Shown piece after piece: positions 1-11,289 of a stretch of 64,000 bases of DNA (the stretch's first letter is position 1; the number at the start of each line of letters is the position of its first letter). Both the position numbers and the translations under genes were made by a program. Source of the stretch: Clarkia xantiana subsp. parviflora (Eukaryota > Streptophyta > Magnoliopsida > Myrtales > Onagraceae); assembly GCA_036873135.1 (NCBI GenBank), contig JAPTYO010000010.1, positions 4,688,634-4,752,633 on the forward strand. The letters are read 5' to 3'. The notes under the pieces are model-generated. The model worked only from the letters and a program-made list of their open reading frames with translations, was not told the origin of the DNA and searched no databases.

Positions 1-119
1 ACACTACATCTTCTATTTATCTATCAACTATAGTACACATAATAATAATAATCTCCTTCTCTCCTATCAAATACAAGACCTCAGCTTTTTCTCCCTCCCT
101 CCTTCATGATTACCAAATC

Positions 120-480
120 ATGCAATCTCCATCTTCCCTTCTATTCATCTTCCTCATCTTCTTCCTCCACTCGGGTCTCGCTGTAAAGCCCCCTAAAGGA
201 ATTGAAATCGTTGCAGAGTCCATGATCAATCGGAAGCTCATGTCGGTAAGGCAGTGAGTGTTTTGATCTTACTTCCATTTGTTTTTGCAGAGTTTCTGAC
301 ATTCATGTGCTGCAAATGCTCTAGTTGGTTCACAGGAAATCCTTGCACGAAGTGCATTCAGGACCCAACCCCATCGGCAACTCAAATCCGCAGTGGAAGT
401 GGAAGGCTCAACTCAACTATGAAACCACTCCATAGAGAAGAAGTAGTGAAAAATTTAGTCTAAATTTTATGTGTAAGAAT
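120..480 (+). CDS. Possible small secreted peptide precursor (first exon plus uncertain second exon)
   Basis: An ATG at 120 opens a 21-residue hydrophobic N-terminus (LLFIFLIFFLHSGLA), a textbook signal peptide. A basic stretch follows with PPKG and NRKLM. The frame reaches TCG before a good donor (GTAAGG at 246). Read straight through, it stops after three more codons. Possible acceptors are the TTTTTGCAG before 291 and the TTCACAG before 346. The second keeps phase 0 and gives a 20-codon tail ending near 411. Another frame in 280-460 is cysteine-rich. I do not recognise a mature peptide motif (no CLE, EPF, PSK or RGF core), so family and 3' end stay open. It has the look of a plant peptide-hormone precursor, but that is inference from the signal peptide and size alone. 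Transcript evidence would decide it. Confidence 0.35.
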
Positions 481-1303
481 TTCAATAAGCTCTACTTATC
501 TTTAATTTGGCATTTGGTTTTAGTGACAGAAAATGTCACAAAAACTATCCGATTTTGGATCAGAGATTGATGATGAGCATAGAGAATCCACTGTTTCAAG
601 GTTGATTGATGAGAAGAAAAAAAGACATGAAATTTGAAAGGGACAGACAAGACAAAAGAATCTAGTCTATTACTTTATTTCCCCCCTTGTCTTGTCCCTA
701 TCTATACATTGAAGAATCATCTGAATTTAAAGTTAGCTGACATTGATGCTCTAGTGTCTTTACCTTTAGAGAGTTTCTGGTTCATAATTTTGTTGGGCCG
801 ACACTGGAAAAATGAATATGAACATCTTATTCAAAGTTTTGTAAGAAGAGAGATTTACTTTTGTTAAAGTTTGCCCTTTTAATGTCAAGATCATACAAAA
901 ATATACAGCAATATTTAGAAGATTCAACATAAAGTTGGAAAATCATTATCCATTGATTGCTCAACAGATCAGTTCTAAATTGCTCAGTAGCTATCCACAA
1001 CAAACAGAAAATTGATCCAACGTTGTGTTAGAGGAATATCACCAAATGGGTAGTAAAATCAACTGCAGCAGAACATTGATCTAAAGCTTAACACATTGAA
1101 AAGACAAAAAGATGTTAAAGCAAAAGCTAATACATTGAACCAAGTCATCAACTACAATCAAAGAGAGGACATTTGCACCTTTTCATCTGCTGAAAATACT
1201 AAATATATATCCTAAAAATAGGACTACCAATTATTAAAACGAACAGAAACAACAAAGCTATCCTGCCCTGGTTTATTAAACATCGGACAGGTTCCATTTA
1301 GTA
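481..1303. other. Intergenic, no gene recognised
   Basis: AT-rich spacer between the peptide candidate and the 3' end of the PHD gene. Its right part presumably holds the 3' UTR of that minus-strand gene. A short frame at 634-867 is open but has no recognisable protein character. Confidence 0.5.
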
Positions 1304-2820
1304 TTACTGCTCATCTCTAGCAACAATCTTGAACTTCCCTGTTCGTTGTTGCTGCAAAAGTCACAATACTCCTTCATTAAACTCCAGACAGATATCAAGT
1401 TCGAACGACCAGAACATAGAACATAACATGTGAGACATTATAACATAAGCATTTGTTACCTTTTCCCACAATTTGGTGTGTCTCTTGCAGAACCCAGCAA
1501 CAATGTCACCCTTACCATTTCCTTCTCTGTACTCAATACACAAATCCTCACTTACCCCACAAGTTACATGGAATGCTAAGCTGCATTTCTGCTCTGAACA
1601 TTCGATAGCGCATCCACGTGTCCCCTCACAAACATAGCACATCTGCTGCCATCTCCTCTCTGGAACCCTCGAGCAATCAATGCCATCCCTTGCATTAGAA
1701 TCATGAAAGAACACTTCTGGGACAAAGAGGGCACACACAATATGTGCCCACCGTCCGTCTGAGGTGGATTTCAAAGCTCCCCCCTTGTTTGGACACAAAC
1801 AGCAGGTAAAGGCCTTGGCTTTCGGTTTGGAATAGGATGTGTCTTTCGTTGAGGATGAAAGGCACTGATTGCAGAACCATTCACCCTCAGGTATTTCCCT
1901 TATAAGGGGATCTCCATAGCATGTTGTGTGCACCATGAGATCACAACCATCACAGAATACTATCGGATCTTGTGGATCTCCGTCTGTGCTTTGACAGATA
2001 GCACAAACGATTCCATCATCTTCCTCATCACCATTGGCACATTCATAGGACTCCTCTTCTTCATGATTGACTGAATCAGGTGGGTTTTGATTGCAGTTTG
2101 ATATTGGCAAAAGAAGTTTCACCTTTTCTTCTTCTGCTTTGATCTGGATCTTGTCACCCTCTCTAATCTTTTGCTCTACAATTTCTAGATATTCTTCATC
2201 TGAAACCAAAGGACAGATTTTATTGAATCAGCAGATTAAAATAGACAATAGTAAAAAAAACATGTTTTTGAAGAATATAGAGAATATCTCAATCATTAAT
2301 TGGAATCATCAGATTGTGTAAATTACATAATAACTACAACTGGCAGAAAAAAATCAATAGATAGTATCCAATCAACATTGCAGATTAATCATTTGCAGAA
2401 TAACGAGTATCTAAATCAATAGTTAGCATTAAGAAAGCAAGAATCACCTGGTTCAGACAGAAACTTCAGATCTGATTGTTTTCCTTCGTTTTCATCAAAG
2501 GAGGAAACTGGGTTGTATTGGACATTGAGGTCAAAGGGTGAGAGGGGTTTTATGGGTATTTCGAAATCGGGAGGAGGAAAAGCCCAAACTCTCTTCTTCG
2601 CCGGTAAACAATAGGTGGTGGTGGGGGCAAAAGAGTTCTCAGAGGGAAGGGGAATGTGGCGGGACTCTTTTCGTTTCTTTGCAGGGAGAGGCCGCGTTAG
2701 AGAAAAAGGGTCGATATTCTCTTGGTCTCTGCTATGAACTTGTTGGTTCAGTTGTTGCTGGTGTTGTTGCATAGCCCTGAATCGCTTCCCAGGAGGCAAA
2801 GCTCGGAACTTGGCATCCAT
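1304..2820 (-). CDS. PHD / extended-PHD zinc finger protein (JADE/BRPF-like reader)
   Basis: Three coding exons: 2448-2820, 1460-2199 and 1304-1351. All junctions are GT-AG and phases agree, giving 386 aa. Residues 1-124 are disordered and basic (two PAKKR motifs, likely nuclear localisation). A classical Cys4-His-Cys3 PHD finger lies near residues 189-238, starting CAICQ and including CDGCDLMVHTTCYG. A zinc knuckle and extended PHD follow at about 257-363 (CCLCP, WAHIVCALFVPE, CYVCEG, FHVTCG, CKRH). This PHD-knuckle-ePHD arrangement is the PZP module of JADE and BRPF proteins, which bind histone H3 tails and DNA and recruit acetyltransferases. The last 15 residues come from a tiny exon. The protein lacks the bromodomain and PWWP of BRPF, as usual for short plant members. 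It probably acts in the nucleus; targets are unknown. Confidence 0.9.
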
Positions 2821-2838
2821 TTCTATGTTCTTTGTTTC

Positions 2839-2839
<1 letters not shown>

Positions 2840-2878
<39 letters not shown>
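2840..2878. repeat. (GA)n/(CT)n microsatellite in the PHD gene 5' leader
   Basis: An uninterrupted GA run on the plus strand starts about 20 bases upstream of the PHD gene ATG. On the transcribed strand it reads as CT repeats. Such pyrimidine runs are common in plant 5' UTRs and near core promoters. Confidence 0.9.
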
Positions 2879-2880
<2 letters not shown>

Positions 2881-4048
2881 ACAGAGAAGAGAGGGGGTTC
2901 TTAATCTTAAGATGGAAGTGTTGGGTGAATATTTGAAAGGGTAAGGGAAGGCGCGTATGAAAGGGAGCCGGAAAGAAACCCGGGAACTCAAAACAAACGG
3001 TTGTTTGAATTTGGCGGGATGGGTGATTTTCATTTTTTATTTTTTTTCGAAAAGACTTTGTACTAGTAGTGTCCGCCAATGGCCAAATTTTCAGATGTGT
3101 TTTGAATTTCTTTCTACTCCTTTTTTAAAACAAAATTCATAGTCCCGCCAATGACCTTAGCAATTAGCGTAAATCTATAATTTGGATCCTCAGTTTAGGT
3201 TAGAGGGTTAAAAAATATTAAATAGTTAGCTGATTTTTTTAAGTATAAATAGCTAATTAATCTTTTTTATAGAGTAAATACCTAGTTGAACTTTTCTGAA
3301 AATAACAATTAGGTAGTTTTGCTAAAAAAAATTGGTTTAAAACTAATATACTCACGTGAAGAGCACATAAGTGGCTGAAATTGGACACGATATATTTCAT
3401 GATCAGAATATTCTTACACCTTTTTTTTTCTTAAATGCTTATTTTTCTATTGAAACACTTTAACAATATTTTCTCTGAATCAATTAGTTTTGCCATAAGA
3501 GTATTCAGCTTTTGAAAATTTTGTTAGTTATATGTAATCACCTTCTTATGAGGAATTGTGTTAGTTTTTTGTTTAAAAAAATTAACAAAAGCACTTAATT
3601 GCTAGTAATAGGAAAGTTCAGCTGAATATTTTCTTTAAAAAAAAAAGTTTAGCTAACTATTTGCATGTTTTATCCTTAATTCAGAATTCAATCTTAACTA
3701 TAATCCGTGTATGATAGATATTATGGCATATCAATATATCATTGTAATTTTAAAATTGAATAAAAAAAATTAATAATAAAGTGACAAAAAAGCAAAAAAG
3801 ATAAACAGCTTCTCATGACTGCTCATACTTACTACATTCAGAAACTTACCCAACCCGAAGAGTTTTTACATAGAGGTAAATCCAATGCTTAAAAATCCTT
3901 CTGAAGTCAAACCATACAACAAAATAAGTTCATTCAAAATCCAGTCAAGTAGTGAAGAGCACATTCAATACAACTTAATGATGGTATTGATGAAGGTCCT
4001 TCCTAATAATCTATGGTAGACGCCTAGATGGAGTACATAAAGGGGTGC
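2879..4048. other. Intergenic: PHD promoter and BASS1 3' flank
   Basis: The first about 250 bases should be the PHD gene promoter and leader. The rest is AT-rich DNA with no recognisable ORF. The last part is probably the BASS1 3' UTR. I see no bounded transposon here. Confidence 0.5.
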
Positions 4049-4813
4049 TCATTCCTTGTGTTTTTCTGCAGGCAAGGACCGCCTCCAGATTCCGGCTAAT
4101 ACGCTTCCAAATATCGAGTGACACACACTTGAAACCGCGCATGGCACTGCCGTCAGTGGATTCCCAAAGTGCTGTGTTGCCAAACAACCCCCAACACCGA
4201 ATTCTGCCACATTATAAACAAACAACAATCAGTCAATCACACAGTCTAAGTAATTTTGAAACGAGTCATCTCAAAAGGCAGAAATACAATAATAGTTAGG
4301 AAGTATAAAAATAAAATATGAGCACCAATGATACTCTATAATATTGGACAAAGTATGGATACCTTGCTTGGCATTTTAATGCAACTTATCGCAATAGTGT
4401 TACTTTGAGGTTACCAAACAATTTGCTGGATGAACTTAATCAAGGGTTAAGTCTAACAATTACCTGCATTCCAACCTCAATAGAGATGGTTCTTGCAGAA
4501 GCCACATCGATCCCTAGAGTCCTTGCAAGAATGTATCCAAAGAGAAACCCAGATGCATGAAGAAGGGTGGCAGCCATGAGAACTTGTTTGCCGGATTCCA
4601 GTATTGCTGAAGAACTTTGAGCAATTGCATTTCCGCAGAGAATAGCAACAACTATCACCGCAATTGGCGGCATAATAGGAGATACAAACTTAACCAGGCG
4701 TTTGAAATACTGGTTCAAAAATGCACCAGCCAACACAGGGAGAAGTACAACCTGAATTCAAAATTATATGGCTACTCATCAAGGGAGCAATTTCATCATC
4801 ATTATATACATAT

Positions 4814-4849
<36 letters not shown>

Positions 4850-6559
4850 CTAGCCTGCAACGTCGACATCAATAGTCCAGCTGCATCAACTGCAACATAC
4901 TGTCCAGCAAGTTTTTCTGTTAGAAACGGGGTCATCACCTGCGACATCAATCAGAGATGAGGGTTTATCCTGTTTCTCATAAAATTTTGCCATATCGTAC
5001 ATGAGATTGTCAGCCTTGAAATCAAGCTCTCTAACATGTGTTAGTCAGTAGTCAGTTCCTTTTCTGATTGATGACTTAGTATGTCAAAATTCAAGGTTTT
5101 GGAAATGATAAACACTTGATATTGTTTTACGAAGAAATATGCATAATATCAGAAGGACATGAGAGATATTCTGAGTTACCAACCACAGCTGAAATTGTAC
5201 TTGCTGCAGTCATCAATACTGAGAGTGCCACATTACCACTGCAAACCAATAAAACATCCTCAAAGTTCTTGGTTTTATGAACTAGGAGCATATAAGAAAC
5301 ACAGAGAACGGGTTCTTTCAAATTGACATACATACCGTGCAATGTATGTAACTATATTACTTGCTGTTCCTGCAATTATTTGATTTAGGATCCATTATTA
5401 AGGGAGTGCGGATCTAAGGATAATGAGAATTGTATAAAGATAGAGGCACATACCACCAGGGCAGCAAGCAACCAATATCAACCCAGCTGCATAATGTGAC
5501 GGGAGATTTAAGAGCTTGCTCACAAGATATCCCGATAAAGGCATCACCTGAAATACGCCAAAGGTTTCACTCCACTTGAAACACTATAAATGATCAAGTA
5601 CCTCAAACGCAAAGAATGCTGAAATGGGGAATCACCCATCTCCTAAATCCACAAGTCAATTATATGTGTATATTCGTAAACATCAATAACAAGCAATCAA
5701 GCTTTCCTCCATAGCATCAACAATTTAAATGCTCTTCGGCTACACAACATCTACAAGCTACTATGCCAAAAAGTGTTGATGAAAGGAAACTGAGAGTATC
5801 CACAGACCGAGTATCCATTAGAATACAGATGTACTATATAAAACACCTATAACTGAAGCAACACCTGTACACAAGAGTTTGTAACATTTTGCAGCACTAG
5901 TCCATACTGTCTTCCTCAAAGGCAGCTTGATTTAACTAGTGTTCTTCAATTATTGACACTAGCCACAATGATATCATAAGAAGAGGCACTAAACCATTGA
6001 ACAAGCCAGAACTGACCGAATACTGAAGGAAGAAGCCGGCAAGTAATTCCTTGGGCATGGAGAGAGCGCCGCGAAGATCATCGAGACTGAGGGTCATGCC
6101 CATACCAAGCATGGTCACCGTAATCCCAAGAACGATCCAATTGGGTTTGACCCAGTTGAAAGACGCGGGATTTACGAGACCCAACAAGCAACCCAGAGCC
6201 ACCCATATCGGAAACGCAGTCGATGTCACTTCACTGAACACCTCGATCCAGTCCCGAAAACTCCTGCCGCCGCTTGAACTGGAGGATGCAGCATTCGATG
6301 AGGCGGCGCAACAAAGGTGGACGTCGGAGCGGAGGTTGAGATTCCGTACCGGGTGTCGCCACTGAAACCCAGATCTTGGTATTGGAGCTGAGGAAGGAGA
6401 TTGGAGTGGCGGTGAGCTGCAAAAATCAATTGGAGATCTGTAGGGGAGTTTCTGGAGCTTTAATCTAATGGGACCGCTCGCAATCGAGCTCGAGTGGCCT
6501 GGCTGACGGAGACAAAAAGCAGCAGTTTCTCCATGAAGGCAGGATCGACTGGACAGCAT
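4049..6559 (-). CDS. BASS1: Plastid BASS1-type sodium/metabolite cotransporter, with a frameshift in the last exon
   Basis: Seven coding exons: 6017-6559, 5454-5547, 5336-5369, 5184-5238, 4855-4938, 4464-4751 and 4049-4203. Residues 1 to about 85 are Ser-rich, acid-poor and transit-peptide-like. The rest is a multi-pass bile-acid:sodium symporter (SBF) fold, with GMGMTLS, ACCPGG, GTASNIVTYIA, GNVALSV and the C-terminal GMQNS motifs. Family members sit in the chloroplast envelope; BASS1's substrate is not firmly known to me. Exons join in phase up to GMQ|NSVLGVV. There one base is missing near 4181-4188: the given sequence stops at 4153 (about 382 aa), while the shifted frame continues with conserved family sequence to a stop at 4049 (about 417 aa). 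The intron after exon 5 begins GC, not GT. Either this copy has lost its last helix or the base is an assembly error. Confidence 0.88.
4814..4850. repeat. (GA)n microsatellite inside a BASS1 intron
   Basis: GA run with one interruption. It lies within the intron that follows exon 5, immediately next to that intron's GC donor, so the transcript carries a CT tract just downstream of the 5' splice site. Confidence 0.9.
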
Positions 6560-7948
6560 TTTCAGGTGGTGGAGGATTCCGTTTCTTCGTCAAGTGGATG
6601 GCACGGCTGTGACTAGTTTAGTGAGTGTTAGTTATGTAGGGTTAATTACTAAATAAGTCAACTCTATGTTAGTAAGGCCTCGTCCCGTATATATATATAT
6701 AGCCTATACGGCCCTACATACGCCTACTCGGCCTAACACAACAACTCAGGCTAATGATGCAAGCATGATTATAGCTCTAAAATCTATATGTATATATTAT
6801 TTAATAATTGCATGTCATACACGCTTACTTGTATATACTCGACAAGAGCAATACAAGGCTCAACTAGTGCTATCAATACTATCATACAAACAAGCATATA
6901 CATACAAGACTTAGTATAACACAAGTCATGACATGGACTTTACCGACCAACAATTTCGATCAAAGAGCGGCTAATTGAATAACACAACACTATTTGATCA
7001 GCGACTGCGATCAATAGGCAATCAATGGGTGGTCAAATAGACAATCCAGACATGACAAGGTCTCAGTCGACCGACAAGCACGATCAACAAGGGAAGTAAC
7101 ACTCTCTACTATACATACAATGGTTCAAAACACTTAGCCATTTTTTATGCATCCTACATCATGTCAATGTTTGTTAGGAATTAAAGCAAACATGTTGTGG
7201 GCATATAAATCAAACTATCACCAAGCTAAAGATGGATGAAATAGAGCCGGCTAAAATCAAAACTATACCGGAAGGCGGTTCGTAATCGACTGCCGGAGCC
7301 ATCGTCGTGATCTCCGTCGCTCGTCACCGTAACCGCGTTGCCGCTCGCCGCTGTAATCGCGTCGCCGCCGCCGTGTGATGTGGGTGGCCGGCCGAAATAC
7401 TTGAAAGCCAAGTGTCTTAGTCTTCAAGTGTCTTGCTCCCCAATAATGGAAAAGATGCTAACTTTGGGAGTGGAGGCTATGTGTTTGGGTGACTACTCTC
7501 TCTCCCTTTATAAAATGATGGTAGAATTTTTACTTCCCCATATCTTATCACAGCCATTAGATGACAATGGTTATCTAATGGTCATGATTAAAGATATTAC
7601 TCATCTTTATTTTTTCTAACTCTTTTTGAGTCATTAGCATACACTCATGCATATATACTCATTGGTATACCCACATGCTTACATTACTCATGACATATAT
7701 TTGTGATTAGTGATTACGTCATTGCTAGTATACACTCATACTCATGTCATCATATATCCATTTCTGAGCTTACATCATTGATTACACATCGTTGCATAGC
7801 ATTCGTCGATTTACGTACACTCGTATATCGCGTTTTATATACATGTCGATATTTGCGTCCACGTTACATACAGACATTCATATCATTACATATGTATTTA
7901 TATTATATACATATACTTGTTGTCCTAACCATGTCAGCATATATTTTT
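6560..7948. other. Intergenic, repeat-derived but unbounded
   Basis: The BASS1 promoter lies at the left. A short TA run is at 6691-6701. A GC-rich CpG-dense island at about 7260-7400, within otherwise AT-rich DNA, has an open frame on the minus strand (about 60 codons), but nothing I can assign. The right part is rich in ACTCAT/CATATA motifs. Confidence 0.4.
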
Positions 7949-8481
7949 GGGTTAATAACTAAAAAACTGTCCAAGGTTTACCCTATGTTAAAATTAGGTG
8001 TCTGAAGTTTGAAATGTTAAAATGGACTGTCCCAAGTTTCATTTTTGTTGAAATTTAGTGTCTTTGTGCGTCTTTTCATCTTCATTCCATCATTTTCATC
8101 AACCCACCATCCCACACATAATCAATCACTCTTTACTTTTCACAAAATCGTCAAATTTCACCTAAAAATTGAACATTAAAAAAAAAGTTTCTAGAAGAGT
8201 AGTGTAGAGCCATTTTCCAAGGACAATAGAGCGAGATTTACTTACCCGGATGTGACCAACTTTTTCGGTGACGGTCCCGGCAATATGACGAGAAGGGAGT
8301 GTGTATGAGAGCTTGAATTTGACAGACGGTTTCGTTGGAATTGACTTCTCTAAAGTAATCACACCGAGACACCAAATTTCAACAAAAATGAAACTTGGGA
8401 CAGTCCATTTTAACATTTCAAACTTCAGACACCTAATTTTAACATAGGGTAAACCTTGGACAGTTTTTTAGTTATTAACCC
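7949..8481 (-). mobile_element. Mutator-type MITE, copy A (9-bp TSD)
   Basis: The element starts GGGTTAATAACT and ends with its inverse. Terminal inverted repeats of about 100 bp surround a short unique core. It is flanked on both sides by the exact 9-bp duplication TATATTTTT (7940-7948 and 8482-8490), the hallmark of Mutator-like transposition. It has no coding capacity. Its core is inverted relative to copies B and C, so it is listed as minus. Confidence 0.88.
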
Positions 8482-8490
8482 TATATTTTT

Positions 8491-9204
8491 CTTTACCGAG
8501 AAGAGGAAAGGAAAAACGACATTGAGGCCCACGCGCCAACCGACAGTAAGTTCACCATGAGGTAATTCCTGAACCCGAATCAGACGCCTATCCTATCGTA
8601 AAATAGAGTCAAAGTAAGGGTTAAGTCATTACTTGACTCGGGGGCAAATGATAGATATTCGCCTGATATGGGTTCGTTTTACATCCGGGCCTCGTCGACA
8701 CGTCAGACCCACTAACGGCTTACGAATGCTTACCCGCGGTTAGAACGGTCCGAACGCGCAACACGCACGTTCGGACCGAGACTCGTCCGGATTGTCGCCC
8801 TGCGACGCGCGTGCCCTTATGTGTTTTACACTATGTGCGAGTCTTCCCACTGCCAATCTTGCTCAAACCCAATTGGTTCACATTTTTCTTACTAAACCGG
8901 GGTCGGACCGCTCAAAATCGGGTTCGAGGCCAAAGTTATAAATAGGAACCTTGGTCACCCATTTCAGGATTCAAGTTGGCTTGGGAGCTCTCACTTCTCT
9001 CTAGTTTTATCTATCTAGAATCGCTTCTCATTTAGGTATCGAAGAGCGCTCATCGAGTACCACCCCCATGTGGTCTCGATATCACCCCTTTTGCAGGTGT
9101 TAGGAGGAGCGCGCGCGGACAACACTCGCGAACTCTGACAACACGACAAGATCTCTACGCAATCTCTTAAAGATCCGACAACCCGCGCGAGTCAGGTCCC
9201 AACA
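8491..9204 (+). mobile_element. 3' end of a Ty3/gypsy-like retrotransposon: polypurine tract and 3' LTR
   Basis: A purine-rich tract (ACTCGGGGGCAAA) ends at 8648 and abuts a TG-start segment running 8649-9204 to a CA end, as expected of a 3' LTR. The segment is much more GC- and CpG-rich than its surroundings and contains a promoter-like TATAAATAGG near 8938. The body of the element and the 5' LTR are not present. Boundaries are inferred from TG...CA and the polypurine tract. No target duplication could be checked. Confidence 0.5.
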
Positions 9205-10011
9205 ATACATAACTTTTGTTTAACCAAAAAAAAGACACATAGCTTTCGAAGGTTAGGTTAGAAGGTTTATCTAAAGAAATATATGGCTTTTGAGTTTTAC
9301 AATTAACAAAAGTGTGTTTGATCATATTACTTTGTAGATGGATGTCAATTTCTTACACGACATGATAGCTTGATATGCACATGTTATCAATATCAGGTGT
9401 CAATTTGTAAAAACAAAAGTTAAGGGATCAATTTGTAATATTATGAAACTTCAATGACCAAACAACAATTAGTCAAAATCAATCATTACACGTAATTACC
9501 CCAACTAGCATGCAAAATTACAACGAACCGAAATATATATTAAATGACAAAACTAAATAGGTTGTTTTTATAGTGAGGCATGTGCGAATCACTGACTCTT
9601 TAAGGCAATTTCACACCACCTCACACTTAGACTATGTAAAGAGGTTTAACACGGGGTGATCCCTCCTAAGATATAATAGTGCCGTCGAATCATGTTATGC
9701 ACGTAGAAAATCCGACTGAACCGAACAACAGATGAACATAATAGGATTATTGCAAGTCGAAGACAACAAAAGTAATTAAGCAGATCACAGAAAAACAAAC
9801 AGATCACGCTAACAGAAGCAGTAACAACAATGTCGTAAGAATCAGCTCGCAGAATGTAACAAAATTGGACTGGGAAGAGAGTTTTCTGATTGTGATTTTC
9901 GGCGTCTTTAGAATATAAGGATTGTTGTCAATTTATACTACTAACTAGCCATATTTGCATTCAATGTAGCGATTAAATTTCAGGCTAATCAATATTACAT
10001 TATATATTAAA
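9205..10011. other. Intergenic, no gene recognised
   Basis: AT-rich DNA with short GC-richer stretches (about 9580-9900) that resemble transposon debris. No open frame of note and no paired terminal repeats found. Confidence 0.4.
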
Positions 10012-10547
10012 GGGTTAATAACTAAAAAAACTGTCCAAGGTTTACCCTATGTTAAAATTAGGTGTCTGAAGTTTGAAATGTTAAAATGGACTGTCCCAAG
10101 TTTCATTTTTGTTGAAATTTGGTGTCTCGGTGTGATTACTTTTGAGAAGTCAATTCTGACGAAACTGTCTGTCAAATTCGAGCTCTCATACACACTCCCT
10201 ACTCGTCATCTTGCCGGGACCGTCACATAAAAAGTTGGTCACATCCGGACAAGTAAATCTTGCTCTATTGTCCTTGGAAAATGGATCCACACCACTCTTC
10301 TAGAAACTTTTTTTTATTAATGTTCAATTTTTAGGTGAAATTTGACGATTTTGTAAAAAGTAAAGAGTGATGGATTATGAGTGGGTTGGTGGGTTGATGA
10401 AAATGATTGAATGGAGGTGAAAAGACGCATAAAGACACCAAATTTCAACAAAAATGAAACTTGGGACAGTCCATTTTAACATTTCAAACTTCAGACACCT
10501 AATTTTAACTTAGAGTAAACCTTGGACAGTTTTTTAGTTATTAACCC
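10012..10547 (+). mobile_element. Mutator-type MITE, copy B (9-bp TSD)
   Basis: Same family as copies A and C, with GGGTTAATAACT ends and long inverted repeats. The exact 9-bp flanking duplication is TATATTAAA (10003-10011 and 10548-10556). Core orientation matches copy C and is opposite to copy A. Confidence 0.9.
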
Positions 10548-11100
10548 TATATTAAAATATGTTGTTTCTGATTATACATTGAAACTGCCAATTATGGTGA
10601 CTTAAGTGGATTTTTCTACTATGCTTTGAGAGCACCATGCTTTTGGTTTTTTTAATACTATGGTGGACTTAATTGTAACATAAGTAAAACTTTAAAAGTA
10701 TGAAAAAATATGAATTTTTTTAAGTACACCTAAGATGTGTATCATACAATTAATCATATAAATTTCCCTATGGGGTTCACCTTTAGGGCAATAGAAAAAT
10801 AAAAAAATTAGTGGCAAAAACATGGTGCTCCAAGAGCATTGTAGAAAGGTCCGACTTAAGTGGTGCATTTTAAAGGCTGAAATTGCCAATTATGGCATAT
10901 GTTTTTTCTTTCAACTTAATTGCACAGTTTTAGACAAATTATAATTTTTCAGATAAAAAAAGTATACAAAAAAGCCTTCAATTACAAGTCACAACCCATG
11001 AAACATGCCCAAATACGTTGGAAATTTAGCGGAGACAGGCCTTAAATTTAACTAGACACGATATGCACGTGTGTAGTCAATTTTATTAATTATCATTGTC
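10548..11100. other. Intergenic, no gene recognised
   Basis: AT-rich sequence between the MITE and the copia-type element. There is a loose internal similarity between about 10610-10660 and 10800-10870 in opposite orientation (words such as ATGGTGCTC), which may be an old small inverted-repeat element. No gene seen. Confidence 0.35.
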
Positions 11101-11105
11101 ATAGT

Positions 11106-11289
11106 TGTTACGGAAGTAGAGAGGTAATAGAAGAGGGAACTTGAGGATCATCTTATTATCACACATAGGGGCCCTTATATAGGGATTACATAGACTTGGA
11201 GAGTAAGTAAAATCAATACAAGAAAAGTCTAAATTAGGAAGATGGTATATACACATAATATTGAACATCCACATAATATATTCATAACA
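11106..11289 (-). repeat. 3' LTR of the copia-type element
   Basis: 184-bp terminal repeat preceded on the minus strand by the polypurine tract at about 11290-11302. It matches the other LTR except for a T/G difference in the GGAGAG(T/G)AAG segment. Confidence 0.8.

Noticed and set aside
634..867. Open frame of 77 codons after the peptide candidate
   Set aside because: No domain or signal peptide and no splice support; length is expected by chance.
7226..7411. GC-rich 61-codon frame on the minus strand
   Set aside because: CpG-rich low-complexity (GGGDAITAASG...), no continuation by splicing found; perhaps repeat-derived.
11086..11274. Frames of 62-68 codons repeated at 11086 and 14120
   Set aside because: They are the same LTR sequence read in one frame; identity reflects the terminal repeat, not a gene pair.
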